DNA of 64,000 bases from Woeseiaceae bacterium (lineage in GTDB: Bacteria > Pseudomonadota > Gammaproteobacteria > Steroidobacterales > Woeseiaceae). The position numbers and the translations under genes were made by a program. Numbering within the stretch: the first letter of the stretch is position 1; every line of letters begins with the position of its first letter. Location of the stretch: positions 62,001 through 126,000 of the forward strand of contig JANQLK010000027.1 of NCBI GenBank assembly GCA_028280615.1. Direction: 5' to 3'. Positions 43,387 through 52,486 of the stretch are shown here, piece by piece. The notes under the pieces were generated by a model. That model was not told where the DNA came from, ran no database searches, and saw only the letters and a program-made list of their open reading frames with translations.

Positions 43387-44289
43387 ATGGCTCGGCGCAC
43401 CTATCCACTGAATGCTCTGCGGGCCTTCGAGGCCGCCGCCCGGCACTTGAGCTACGTCAAGGCGGCTGACGAGTTGTTCGTGACGCCGGCGGCACTCAGC
43501 CACCAGGTCAAACGCCTCGAGGCGTATCTTGGCGTTCCTTTGTTTCGCCGACTCCCGCGCGGCTTGCTGCTGACGGACGCCGGGCAACAGCTGTTGCCGG
43601 AGCTCCGGGATGTATTCCTCAGGTTGGACGTCGTCGTCGACCGCGTGCGCGACAGTGACCGGCGTGGCGCGTTAACCATCAGCGTCGCACCCGTTTTTGC
43701 GACAAAGTGGCTGCTACCGCGCCTCGATCGCTTCGACGAGCAACACCCGGATATCGATCTCCGCATCTCATCCAGCTTGAACATAGTCGATTTCGCCCGC
43801 GACGCTTTCGACGCCGCCGTCCGTCTCGGTGGAGGTGAGTACCCGGGGCTGAAGGCTGACAAGCTCTTCGACGAAACCGTGACTCCCATGTGCAGCCCGC
43901 GCTTACTCGAGGGCGGCAAGCCGCAAGGCGCGCCGTCGATACTGCAACGTCTGGTGTTACTTCACGATGATTCCATGAGCTTCGATTCGAGCGCACCGAC
44001 CTGGGAGTCCTGGCTGCAGGCAGCGGGTGCCGCCGACGTCGATGCGTCACGCGGGCCGCGATTTGGACAACCGGATCACGCGCTACAGGCCGCGATTGAC
44101 GGCGCCGGCGTCGTCCTCGGCTGGCGAACGCTGGCGAACAAAGATATCGCGGCGGGGCGACTCGTAACTCTATCCGATCTCAGCCTGCCGCTCGGCTCGG
44201 CGTTCTACCTCGTGTATCCCACGCCGTTCGCGGAGCGCCGCAAGATCCGTATTTTTCGGAGTTGGTTGTCAAACGAGCTCGTGTCCTGA
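43387..44289 (+). CDS. LysR-family regulator (GcvA-like)
   Basis: The 300-residue protein starts TYPLNALRAFEAAARHLSYVK and continues with the helix-turn-helix ADELFVTPAALSHQVKRLE and LGVPLFRRLPRGLLLTDAGQ. An effector domain follows (SVAPVFATKWLLPRLDRF, HPDIDLRI, WESWLQAAGA). The N-terminal wording is that of the GcvA/AmpR branch. It is transcribed divergently from the beta-carbonic anhydrase operon, which is its most likely target. The inducer is unknown. Confidence 0.9.
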   Translation: MARRTYPLNALRAFEAAARHLSYVKAADELFVTPAALSHQVKRLEAYLGVPLFRRLPRGLLLTDAGQQLLPELRDVFLRLDVVVDRVRDSDRRGALTISVAPVFATKWLLPRLDRFDEQHPDIDLRISSSLNIVDFARDAFDAAVRLGGGEYPGLKADKLFDETVTPMCSPRLLEGGKPQGAPSILQRLVLLHDDSMSFDSSAPTWESWLQAAGAADVDASRGPRFGQPDHALQAAIDGAGVVLGWRTLANKDIAAGRLVTLSDLSLPLGSAFYLVYPTPFAERRKIRIFRSWLSNELVS

Positions 44290-44503
44290 CAGCTGCCTGC
44301 GTCGTTCACCGTGAACCGGCGACATTCGGCTGCGAATCTATAGGAATTTCTGCTGCTTATGCGGGTTTTCGTGCAAGTGCAGTGTGGCCTCAAGACTCGG
44401 CAAGGAGTCCCTCCGGGTCGGCTCCCCGCTGATTGCACTAGACCGTCGTATAGCGCACACTTACCGCACACATGTTCGCATAACGAACACTTAGGGGTTA
44501 GAC

Positions 44504-46231
44504 ATGATCAGATATCTGTCAGCACTCGCGCTGTGCTGTGCCCTTTGCCTTGTTGCCTGCGGGGAGCGGCAGTCGGCACCGCAGGACATGCCGACGGCCC
44601 AGGAGCAACCCGCCGGATCACAGTCGGCGGACAGCGGCCCACAGTTCGGGCCACTCAACCGCCCCGGCAACTACGATGAGCTGATCGCGTTGCATGCAGA
44701 ACTGGTCGACTGGCGCCCATTCTCGCCGGTCGATGGTGTCGTCGACTATTCCGCGGCACGGATCGCCGAGCGCATCAGAGACATTGACGACATGCAGGCG
44801 CGCCTGGCGCGCATCGGCGTTGAGGGGTGGTCCGTCTCTCGGCAGATGGACTACCTCATCGTGCGCGCGGAACTCGACCAGGAAGAGTTCATCCTGCGTG
44901 TAACTCGGCCGTGGGCGCGCGATCCAGGGTTCTATCTATCCGCACTACTGAGGATTGCATTCACGGACTTGCCAATCGACGGGGAGGCGCTGGGCACGTT
45001 GCGGCAGAATTTGCGCGCGGTGCCGGCAATGCTCGAGCAGGCACGCTCGAATCTCACGGACGCCGCAGCGGATAATGTGGCACTGGCGATTCGTTCGCTC
45101 ACTCAGTCGGACGGCGTGGAACACGGCTTTCCGTATCGAGAGATTCCGCCGGCGGGCGTAATCGGCTGGTACGAGGATTTTCTCTCGCGTGCCGACGCGC
45201 AGCCGGAGCTCAGATCTGAGATTGAAGCGGTATTGACATCGTTGCAGTCGTTTCACGATTGGCTGGTCGCAAACCGGAATTCCATGAACGACCTGAACGG
45301 AGTCGGCAAGCCGGCACTCGACTGGTTTGTGCGCAACGCGCTGCTGATTCCGTACACGAGCGAGGAAATGCTGATTCTTGCGCAGCGCGAGTTCGAGCGC
45401 CTGTGGGCATTCTATGCGCTCGAACGTCATCGAAACCGCGGATTGCCCGAAATCGCTCTTCCAACGTCGCGCGAAGAGTACGAGCAGAGGCTCGCTGATA
45501 CGGACAATAGTGTGCGGAGCTGGTTGGTCGAGGACGAAGTCATCACGATTCCCGACTACATACCGACGGACTGGCGCGAGATGGGATTCAACGTTCCCTG
45601 GACCGAACGGGACGCGGGGCCAAATTTCTGGGAGGCCGTACAATTCCGCAACCCCGCGCCGGACCATCTGCATGCGGTGATACCAGGTCATCGCTACGAC
45701 GGCTGGGTATCGCCCCGCGTTGACAACCCGATCCGCAGCAAGGCCAACTTTGGCGCGCGTCGTGAAGGCTGGGCCGTTTACCTGGAGGAGGGCATGATGC
45801 GGGCCGGACTGCTCGATTCCGAGCCGCGAGTTCAGGAACTGATTTACGTTTTTGGCATCTGGCGCGCGTCACGCACGGTGGGCGATATTCTGAATCAATG
45901 GAATGACATGACGCTCACAGAAACCGCGGATTACTGGGTTGATGTCACGCCGATGCTCGATCCCGACGTCGCTCGCAAGTACGCCTACCTGCAACCCGCA
46001 CCCGGCCACGGTCTGCAATACACAATCGGCGCGCTACAGGTCTTTGAGCTCCTGTCCGCGCGAAAGATCCAATTGCGCGACAGCTTTGTGTTGAAGGACT
46101 TTCACGACGAGTTCATGTCGAAAGGCAAGATTCCGGTCGCTCTCATACGCTACGAGATGACCGGGGACGACAGCGTGGTCCGGGAATTCTGGAACCGGCA
46201 GCCTCTCACGGCGTTCCTGCAAGAGCAGTAG
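44504..46231 (+). CDS. DUF885-family lipoprotein (putative zinc metallopeptidase-like)
   Basis: The 575-residue protein has a lipobox (CCALCLVACG, Cys19) and the long helical architecture of DUF885. The usual metal-site region shows AVIPGHRYDG in place of the more common HE..PGHHLQ, followed by the conserved ARREGWAVYLEEGMM. The late motif APGHGLQYTIGALQVFELL is also typical. DUF885 proteins resemble M32/M3-like gluzincins but few have been tested. The altered first motif makes activity uncertain. It is probably anchored in the periplasm. No operon partner is evident; the deacetylase gene is convergent. Confidence 0.8.
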   Translation: MIRYLSALALCCALCLVACGERQSAPQDMPTAQEQPAGSQSADSGPQFGPLNRPGNYDELIALHAELVDWRPFSPVDGVVDYSAARIAERIRDIDDMQARLARIGVEGWSVSRQMDYLIVRAELDQEEFILRVTRPWARDPGFYLSALLRIAFTDLPIDGEALGTLRQNLRAVPAMLEQARSNLTDAAADNVALAIRSLTQSDGVEHGFPYREIPPAGVIGWYEDFLSRADAQPELRSEIEAVLTSLQSFHDWLVANRNSMNDLNGVGKPALDWFVRNALLIPYTSEEMLILAQREFERLWAFYALERHRNRGLPEIALPTSREEYEQRLADTDNSVRSWLVEDEVITIPDYIPTDWREMGFNVPWTERDAGPNFWEAVQFRNPAPDHLHAVIPGHRYDGWVSPRVDNPIRSKANFGARREGWAVYLEEGMMRAGLLDSEPRVQELIYVFGIWRASRTVGDILNQWNDMTLTETADYWVDVTPMLDPDVARKYAYLQPAPGHGLQYTIGALQVFELLSARKIQLRDSFVLKDFHDEFMSKGKIPVALIRYEMTGDDSVVREFWNRQPLTAFLQEQ

Positions 46232-46252
46232 CAACGAGAGACGCGGTCATGT

Positions 46253-47281
46253 CTACGCGGCGTTTTCACGTACCCATCTGGCTACCTGGGCATGTGTGCC
46301 AAACCATGCCCCGCCCAGTGATTTAGCGTGTTCGACAATTTGCTCGATTATCCAGATCCTAGACCGGTGACCGATCACATGCGGGTGCATCAGCAGTTGG
46401 AATACGTCTCCCTCCTCGGCAGCCGCTTCCAGCTCGTCCTTGAATATTTCGAACACGTTAGTTGGTGACAGCCAGGGCCGTGCCCCGGCGCGGCTGAAAC
46501 TGAGGTAAACGGCATCGTCGCGCGCCCACTCGACCGGCACCTCCACGAGCCCTGAGCTTGCGCCTTCGAGCAACAGCTCGTAGCAGGAATCGTCCGCCAT
46601 CATCGAACTGTCGTATTCGAGGCCGATCTCGGCGACGAGTTCGATGGTGTTCGGACTCAAATCGAAATTCGCCGACCGGTGGCCGACAATGTCCTGGCCG
46701 GAAACGCGCTCCAGAACGTCACGCGCCCGCAACATGATTTCGCGTTCGGTGTTCCGGTCCATGCCCGAGTTATTCGCATGAATCCAGCCGTGAAGACCAA
46801 GCTCGTGACCTTCGGCGGCGATCCGGCGCGTCTCGTCCGGGTCTATCAGCGACACAACGGCCGGGATATAGAATGTCGCTGGGACGTCGTGCCGCGCCAG
46901 GATCTCCAGTATGCGAGGCACCCCGACGCGACGGCCGCGCTGGCCCCAGGCCAGTCTGCCTGGGGCGAAGTTGCCGCCCGCGAGAGACCCGACTTCATGG
47001 TCGACGTCGAACGAAAGTGCGACGGCGAATCTTGAGCGCTCTGGCCAGCGCTCTGGTTTGAGTCTTCGTCCCGGACGCACACGCCCGAGAATCTCGATCC
47101 ACTCGTGCTCAGTCATCTCCCAGGGCCTGTCGAGCCGATCGGCAAGCGGTCCTTCCGGGGGATCGAAGTAGCCGATTCTCGGCCCGCCGGCTTGGTTGGC
47201 AATGGATGCCTGGCGTGCACCCAGGAGACCTCCGGCCACCGCTGCGGCACTCATGTTTCTAAGAAACTCGCGTCTGCTCAT
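46253..47281 (-). CDS. Tat-exported polysaccharide deacetylase family protein
   Basis: The 342-residue protein starts at ATG 47281 with a twin-arginine signal SRREFLRNMSAAAVAGGLLG. The NodB-type domain has SFDVDHE (Asp-Asp metal residues), HDVPATFYIPA, ELGLHGWIHANN (two His ligands), IVGHRSANFDLSPNT and a closing FQLLMHPHVIGHRSR. The wording is close to the PuuE-like branch of cyclic amidases and deacetylases, so the substrate may be a polysaccharide or a small amide. An extra 35-residue upstream reading is rejected because it buries the signal peptide. Confidence 0.85.
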   Translation of the reverse strand: MSRREFLRNMSAAAVAGGLLGARQASIANQAGGPRIGYFDPPEGPLADRLDRPWEMTEHEWIEILGRVRPGRRLKPERWPERSRFAVALSFDVDHEVGSLAGGNFAPGRLAWGQRGRRVGVPRILEILARHDVPATFYIPAVVSLIDPDETRRIAAEGHELGLHGWIHANNSGMDRNTEREIMLRARDVLERVSGQDIVGHRSANFDLSPNTIELVAEIGLEYDSSMMADDSCYELLLEGASSGLVEVPVEWARDDAVYLSFSRAGARPWLSPTNVFEIFKDELEAAAEEGDVFQLLMHPHVIGHRSRIWIIEQIVEHAKSLGGAWFGTHAQVARWVRENAA

Positions 47282-47732
47282 TGTAATCTGCCTGTTCGAA
47301 TCGGTTGGCAATTCGGTGCCGTTATCCACAACTGTGCGCTGCGGCCCGGAATGCGCGCCGGTCCGCACGACAGGGACAGTCGCCATCGTAACCTACAAAG
47401 TCCAATGCCGAGGAAGACCGCCTGCTGTGTAGTCGGTCCGCGTCGAGTCATCGATCGCGGTAACGAACGAGAAGGCTTTGAGTCACCGATGAACATCCCG
47501 CGCTTTTTGGATACGCAAGGATGCCGCGGTTCTTAAGGGGTGTTAACCGGTCACAGGTTTGCACCTTGTTCCGGACACATAGTTGACACTCTGTCCGGTG
47601 TGAACGGATTGGGGCCGGGTTCCACCGAGCTCCTTTCAGTCCGGGCAACGTCGCACCGCTGCCCATGTTGAGTTCGCTGACATCGGCACCGATATTCCCG
47701 GCGTGGCGCTACCTCGACCGAGTTGATGGATC
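47282..47732. other. no gene seen
   Basis: About 450 bases between the deacetylase start and the palindrome before the receptor gene. No convincing frame or terminator. Confidence 0.4.
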
Positions 47733-47753
47733 GAATGTTATGTTATAACATTC
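47733..47753. promoter_or_regulatory. palindrome upstream of the siderophore-type receptor
   Basis: GAATGTTAT-GTT-ATAACATTC is a perfect 9-bp-arm palindrome, 42 bases before the chosen ATG 47795. It does not match the Fur box well. Its AT-rich dyad looks like an operator for a TetR- or AraC-like regulator not encoded nearby. Confidence 0.65.
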
Positions 47754-47794
47754 ACTCACATTTGTCCTGCGTATCACGACTCGGGCATACATCT

Positions 47795-49894
47795 ATGAAA
47801 TTCGGTCTGACGCTATTGGTTGGAATTGCCGCCCTCGGTAGTCAGGTTCACGCGCAGGATATCAAGCGTGAGGACGTCGAAGAGATTATTGTCTATGGTA
47901 CGCGCGAGGACGGTTACCGAGCGACTGTCGCGCCACAGGTCAATAAGACCGATACGCCACTTCAAGAGATCCCGTTCTCGGTGCAGGTCGTCACTCGCGA
48001 ACTCATCGAGGAGCGCGGTATTGCGACCCTTGGAGAAGCCCTTCGTTACACCCCTGGTCTCGCACCCCAGGTAGGCTTCGGTGCATCTAACGACAGGCTG
48101 ACGATTCGTGGCTCTACCGTGCCATTCAACTACAAGAACGGATTTAGGCGAAGCGGCTTTTCGGCAAACGACCAACTCGCCAACATCGAGCAGATTGAGA
48201 TTCTAAAAGGCCCGGCCTCCGCTCTGTACGGTCGTACCGAAGCCGGCGGGGTGGTCAACATTGTGACCAAGCAGCCACTCAGTGAAGCCTTCGCCAATTT
48301 AAGCGGAGAGTACGGTGACTTCGATGCTCTGCGCCTGACGGCCGATCTGAACGCGCCGCTCTCGGACGCGGTTAACGCACGGCTCAACCTTTCCTATGAT
48401 GATCGAAACAGCTTTCGCGACCTTGTGTACTCACGCGAGTATTTCATTGCACCAGTGGTGCAATGGCGGCCGAGTGACCGCACAACCCTGACAGTCGAAG
48501 GTGAGTATGCTGATCGCGAGGCATTCGCGGATCGTGGTTTCGGTAATAGTTCGGCTTTTCTCGAAGCGCCGTTGGAGCGCCAGTTCGGCAATCAAGATGC
48601 GCGGCAGGACCGCAACGGTGGGCTTGTCACGGCGGTGATCGAACACAGTTTCACCGACGCAATCAGCGGCCGCCTGGCTGCTTCGTATTCAGAGGTGGAG
48701 CTTGAAGGGATTTTTTACAACTATGGCTTCCCTCCGGTCTCTGGCGCGGGAGGGCCCGATCCGACTGTGAACGTGCGGCCGACCGACGCCGAGGACAAAC
48801 AGACGAATTCTACGATACAAGCCGAGCTCTACGCCCAGCTCCGCACTGGGGAGATCGACCACAAGCTGCTCCTTGGCGCTGAGTATGGGGAAGACACTTG
48901 GGATTACTTGTACCTCGGCGGACAAACGGTCCAATTGGCCTTTGATAATCCCGTCTTCCCAACACCGACGGCGCAAGGACCGTTCACACTGTCCTTCGGT
49001 GGCGATAACAATACGGAGTCCTTGGCGATCTATTTCCAGGACGAAATGTCGTTCGGTGATTTTCGATTGCTGGTCGGTGGACGCTATGATGAGAGCGATA
49101 ACGACGGTTTTGACAGCGTTTTTGGGCCAAACCCCCGGGCCACGCGAGAAGAATCGAAGTTCTCACCCCGCGTAGGTCTAACCTGGACGCCCGTTCAGCA
49201 AGCTTCGCTGTATGCGAGCTGGTCGAATTCCTTTGTACCGCAAACCTTCGCCGGTGTGTTGCGAGGGGGTGGGTTACCGGAGGCGCTTGAGGGGGAGTCC
49301 TATGAGGTTGGAGCGAAGTTCTCGTTTCTGGGCGGACGGGTCAGACCAACAATCTCGCTGTTTGACATCGAACGCACAGGTGTTGCTGTATCGGATCCGG
49401 AGGACTTCAATTTCGTCATTCAGATTGGAGAGACTCAAACCCGCGGGTTCGAGATTGAAGCTCCCGCGGCGATTACAGAGCGCTGGCGTCTGATTGCCAA
49501 CTATACCTACCTCGACGCCGAGATAACCAGGGACTCGTCGCGCCCTGTGGGCACGAAACTTGTTAACGTTCCCGACCGCAGCGCCAGCTTATGGACCAGC
49601 TACGACATCGGCGGTTCATTCGAAGGACTCAGCGCGGGCGTGGGCGTCGTCTACATAGGGGAGCGTGCTGGGAACAGTTCCGGTTCGATCGAAATACCCG
49701 ACTACACGAGGGTAGACGCAAATCTGGCATATTCATTTCAGGTTGGCGCAAAGCCTCTCGAGGCGCAACTCAATGTGCTCAACGTGTTTGACGAGTTCTA
49801 TTACGACAGTGGCGGTGGTTTTATCCCGCTGTACCCGGGCGCGCCGCGTACAGTAACCTTGCGACTCTCGTACAATTTCGGTGCGGGCCGATAA
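47795..49894 (+). CDS. TonB-dependent receptor, siderophore type
   Basis: The 699-residue protein starts at ATG 47795, giving a normal signal peptide (LTLLVGIAALGSQVHAQD); an upstream ATG at 47723 would overlap the palindrome. EEIIVYGTR is the TonB box region. The plug has VTRELIEERGIATLGEALRY, TPGLAPQVGFG and ILKGPASALYGRTEAGGVVN, the signature of ferric-siderophore receptors. The barrel ends with VTLRLSYNFGAGR, where the penultimate strand is normal but the last residues lack a terminal Phe. It precedes an ABC-2 exporter, which may make the four genes a functional unit. Confidence 0.9.
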   Translation: MKFGLTLLVGIAALGSQVHAQDIKREDVEEIIVYGTREDGYRATVAPQVNKTDTPLQEIPFSVQVVTRELIEERGIATLGEALRYTPGLAPQVGFGASNDRLTIRGSTVPFNYKNGFRRSGFSANDQLANIEQIEILKGPASALYGRTEAGGVVNIVTKQPLSEAFANLSGEYGDFDALRLTADLNAPLSDAVNARLNLSYDDRNSFRDLVYSREYFIAPVVQWRPSDRTTLTVEGEYADREAFADRGFGNSSAFLEAPLERQFGNQDARQDRNGGLVTAVIEHSFTDAISGRLAASYSEVELEGIFYNYGFPPVSGAGGPDPTVNVRPTDAEDKQTNSTIQAELYAQLRTGEIDHKLLLGAEYGEDTWDYLYLGGQTVQLAFDNPVFPTPTAQGPFTLSFGGDNNTESLAIYFQDEMSFGDFRLLVGGRYDESDNDGFDSVFGPNPRATREESKFSPRVGLTWTPVQQASLYASWSNSFVPQTFAGVLRGGGLPEALEGESYEVGAKFSFLGGRVRPTISLFDIERTGVAVSDPEDFNFVIQIGETQTRGFEIEAPAAITERWRLIANYTYLDAEITRDSSRPVGTKLVNVPDRSASLWTSYDIGGSFEGLSAGVGVVYIGERAGNSSGSIEIPDYTRVDANLAYSFQVGAKPLEAQLNVLNVFDEFYYDSGGGFIPLYPGAPRTVTLRLSYNFGAGR

Positions 49895-50211
49895 TCGCTG
49901 TTACGGTGTCTAAGGTTCGCGGTGTCTTGCCACAGCACTCCTGGTGTGTCGGTCGCTCGGTTACGTGCGCGCGAGCGGAGTGTTTGGTCTAAAGCCCAAA
50001 ATCGCGATCGAAGAAAGCCACGCCTCGAGTTTTGCCAACCGGGCCTCGCGGACACAGGCCTCGTCTGCACCGATACGGTCGGCCAGTCGTATAATCCCGG
50101 AGTGGTTCTGCTGCTCCGCGTTGTCTGTCTTACTTCGGTCCTCGGTCTCCCGACGTGCGCGCCAGTGCACTACGGATCGTAAGGATTTCGGACGAAACGC
50201 CTGTTACAGCA
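49895..50211. other. no gene seen
   Basis: About 300 bases between receptor and ABC genes hold only frames that look non-coding. Whether the receptor and transporter share one transcript is not shown by the sequence. Confidence 0.4.
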
Positions 50212-50952
50212 ATGACAGAAGAGAACAGTGAGCAAACACAACCGCCTATGCTGAAGGCAGTGGATCTGTCAAAGATCTATGACAACGTCACAGCACTTGA
50301 CTCGCTGAACCTTACAGTACACGCAGAGGACGTGTACTGCCTGCTAGGGGCTAACGGAGCTGGCAAAACGACCACGATCAACCTGTTCTTGAATTTCGTT
50401 CAACCGTCCGGCGGCAACGCCTTTATCAAGGGTTTGGACGTTGTCACGTATCCGCTCGAAACGAAAAAGTACGTCGCCTACATACCTGAGCAGGTCAATC
50501 TCTATCGCAATCTTTCGGGTATGGAGAACCTCGAGTATTTTTCCGCGCTGGCCGGAAACAAGGACTATACGAAGGACGATTTCTTCGCGTTCTTCGACGA
50601 AGTCGGCTTACGACGAACCGATGCGGAGCGCCGTGTGGCGGGCTACTCCAAAGGTATGCGGCAGAAGGTGGGTATCGCCGTTGCGCTGGCCAAGAAGGCG
50701 GAAGTTCTACTGCTTGATGAGCCGACCAGCGGACTGGATCCGAAAGCATCGAATGAGTTTTCCAGCCTCCTGGTGAAGCTGGCATCACGTGGGTGTGCCG
50801 TCCTGATGGCCACCCATGATCTCTTCCGCGCCAAGGAGTCAGGAACGAAGGTTGGAATTATGAGCGCCGGCCGATTGATGATGGAAGCTGCAACTGACGA
50901 CCTCGGACATGCCGAGTTGGAAAGACTCTATCTCGAGACGATCGACGGCTGA
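50212..50952 (+). CDS. ABC transporter ATP-binding protein
   Basis: The 246-residue ATPase (ATG 50212; ATG 50248 is an alternative) has Walker A GANGAGKTT, Q-loop YIPEQVNLYRNLSG, signature YSKGMRQKVGIA, Walker B VLLLDEPTSGLDP and H-loop MATHD. It matches the type that drives ABC-2 exporters (NosF/CcmA-like). The two permease genes that follow have the matching topology. The cargo is unknown. Confidence 0.92.
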   Translation: MTEENSEQTQPPMLKAVDLSKIYDNVTALDSLNLTVHAEDVYCLLGANGAGKTTTINLFLNFVQPSGGNAFIKGLDVVTYPLETKKYVAYIPEQVNLYRNLSGMENLEYFSALAGNKDYTKDDFFAFFDEVGLRRTDAERRVAGYSKGMRQKVGIAVALAKKAEVLLLDEPTSGLDPKASNEFSSLLVKLASRGCAVLMATHDLFRAKESGTKVGIMSAGRLMMEAATDDLGHAELERLYLETIDG

Positions 50953-51028
50953 ATCCTGCTCTGTACGGGCGATAGATATGACCTCGTTTTCGCACAGCAT
51001 CCAAGACTGACGAAAGTCGCACAAGACC

Positions 51029-52447
51029 GTGATTAGCGATATTGCAAACAAGGAGTTTACGGAAATCGTACGCGACGGCCGATTTCGGCTGACGAGCCTG
51101 ATCGTATTCGTGCTGTTGGTCATATCCTGCGCTGTCGGATGGAACTACTATGACACCAGCGCCCGGGAAAGGTCGGCGATGCAAGAGTCGTCGTACGAGC
51201 AATGGCTTGGTCAGGGGAGGCGCAATGCACATTCCGCGACGCACTACGGCATCTATGTCTTCAAACCGTTGCTACCTCTGGCTTTGATCGACAAGGGAAC
51301 CGACGGGTATACCGGGACGTCCATTTTTCTTGAGTCGCATAAGCAGAACGAATCGAAACTTCGTCCGGCGAAGGACATCGCCGGTGTATCACGTTTCGGA
51401 GAGTTGACAGCTGCGACTGTTCTGCAGATGTTTGTTCCGTTGATGATCGTCTTCGTGGCGTTCTCAACGATTTCCAGGGAGAGAGAAGAAGGCACGCTTC
51501 GACAGACTTTGAGTCTCGGCGTTTCGCGCCTGAACGTAGGGATTGGTAAGTTTGCCGGGACCGGCAAGGTCTTGCTCTGTGTCTTCCTTCCAATCGTGGC
51601 CATTACTTCCGCCTTCCTTCTCACCTCTGAAACGCGAGCGGAGTTTGATTATCCGACCCGCGGAGCGTTGTTTGTTCTCTCATACCTGGTCTACTTCACG
51701 ATTTGGCTGCTTATTGCGATCGCAAGTTCTGCCTGGTTTTCGTCTCGTGGATCGCTGATCTTCCTGCTCGCTTTCTGGGTACTGTCTGCTTTGTTTATAC
51801 CTCGCGGCGTAGCGGATGCCTCAAAGCGACTTTATCCGACGCCATCGGTTGCGGAGTTTTCGAGGGCAATGGAGCAGGAAATGCTCGTTGCCGAGAACGA
51901 AAGGAACGAAAAGCTACGAGAGCAGGTGCTGTCGCAATACGGCGTGTCAGAAGTGGACGAGCTACCGTTCAACTTCGCTGGGTTGGATCTACAGGATTCC
52001 GAAGAGAAGGGTAATGACGTCATTGACCGATACTATCGGCGATTGAACGACACACTGAATCGACAAGACCGCCTTCATCAATCCTTGTCTTTTTTGTCTC
52101 CAACACAGGCGGTCCGATTTCTCTCGATGGGGCTTGCCGGGACCGACACAGCCCAAAACAAGGACTTTGCAGCCGCAGCGGAGGCGTATAGGAGAACAAT
52201 GGTCCGTGAGATGAATAGTGTCGTTAGAGACAACGTTGGCGAAGTTGACGACGAATACCGCGGAACTCAGAGTCTAAGTCGCCAAACTGGCCGTGAAACG
52301 TGGGCTAAGGTGGCAGAATTCCACTATAACGTGCCGGACGCCGCATGGGTCTTGCGAAACCACCTGTTGAGCGTCACCGCTCTGCTTACCTGGCTGATCG
52401 TGGCCGTTTGCTTCTCCGTATGGTCAGTCAGCAGAATGAGAGTCTGA
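51029..52447 (+). CDS. ABC-2 type permease, DUF3526-like (first)
   Basis: The 472-residue protein starts at GTG 51029. It has an N-terminal membrane span (LTSLIVFVLLVISCAVGW), a large extracytoplasmic loop (about 45-125), then a helix bundle with the coupling motif FSTISREREEGTLRQTLSLG. Another large extracytoplasmic region (about 260-420) precedes a last span. This one-plus-five arrangement with a big loop is that of DUF3526 permeases. Some homologues accompany TonB receptors and metal or copper maturation genes. It follows the ATPase gene by 76 bases. Confidence 0.8.
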   Translation: MISDIANKEFTEIVRDGRFRLTSLIVFVLLVISCAVGWNYYDTSARERSAMQESSYEQWLGQGRRNAHSATHYGIYVFKPLLPLALIDKGTDGYTGTSIFLESHKQNESKLRPAKDIAGVSRFGELTAATVLQMFVPLMIVFVAFSTISREREEGTLRQTLSLGVSRLNVGIGKFAGTGKVLLCVFLPIVAITSAFLLTSETRAEFDYPTRGALFVLSYLVYFTIWLLIAIASSAWFSSRGSLIFLLAFWVLSALFIPRGVADASKRLYPTPSVAEFSRAMEQEMLVAENERNEKLREQVLSQYGVSEVDELPFNFAGLDLQDSEEKGNDVIDRYYRRLNDTLNRQDRLHQSLSFLSPTQAVRFLSMGLAGTDTAQNKDFAAAAEAYRRTMVREMNSVVRDNVGEVDDEYRGTQSLSRQTGRETWAKVAEFHYNVPDAAWVLRNHLLSVTALLTWLIVAVCFSVWSVSRMRV

Positions 52448-52486
52448 TGATGCAGAGTCTCTGCAACTGCTGCCCGCGATTCAATC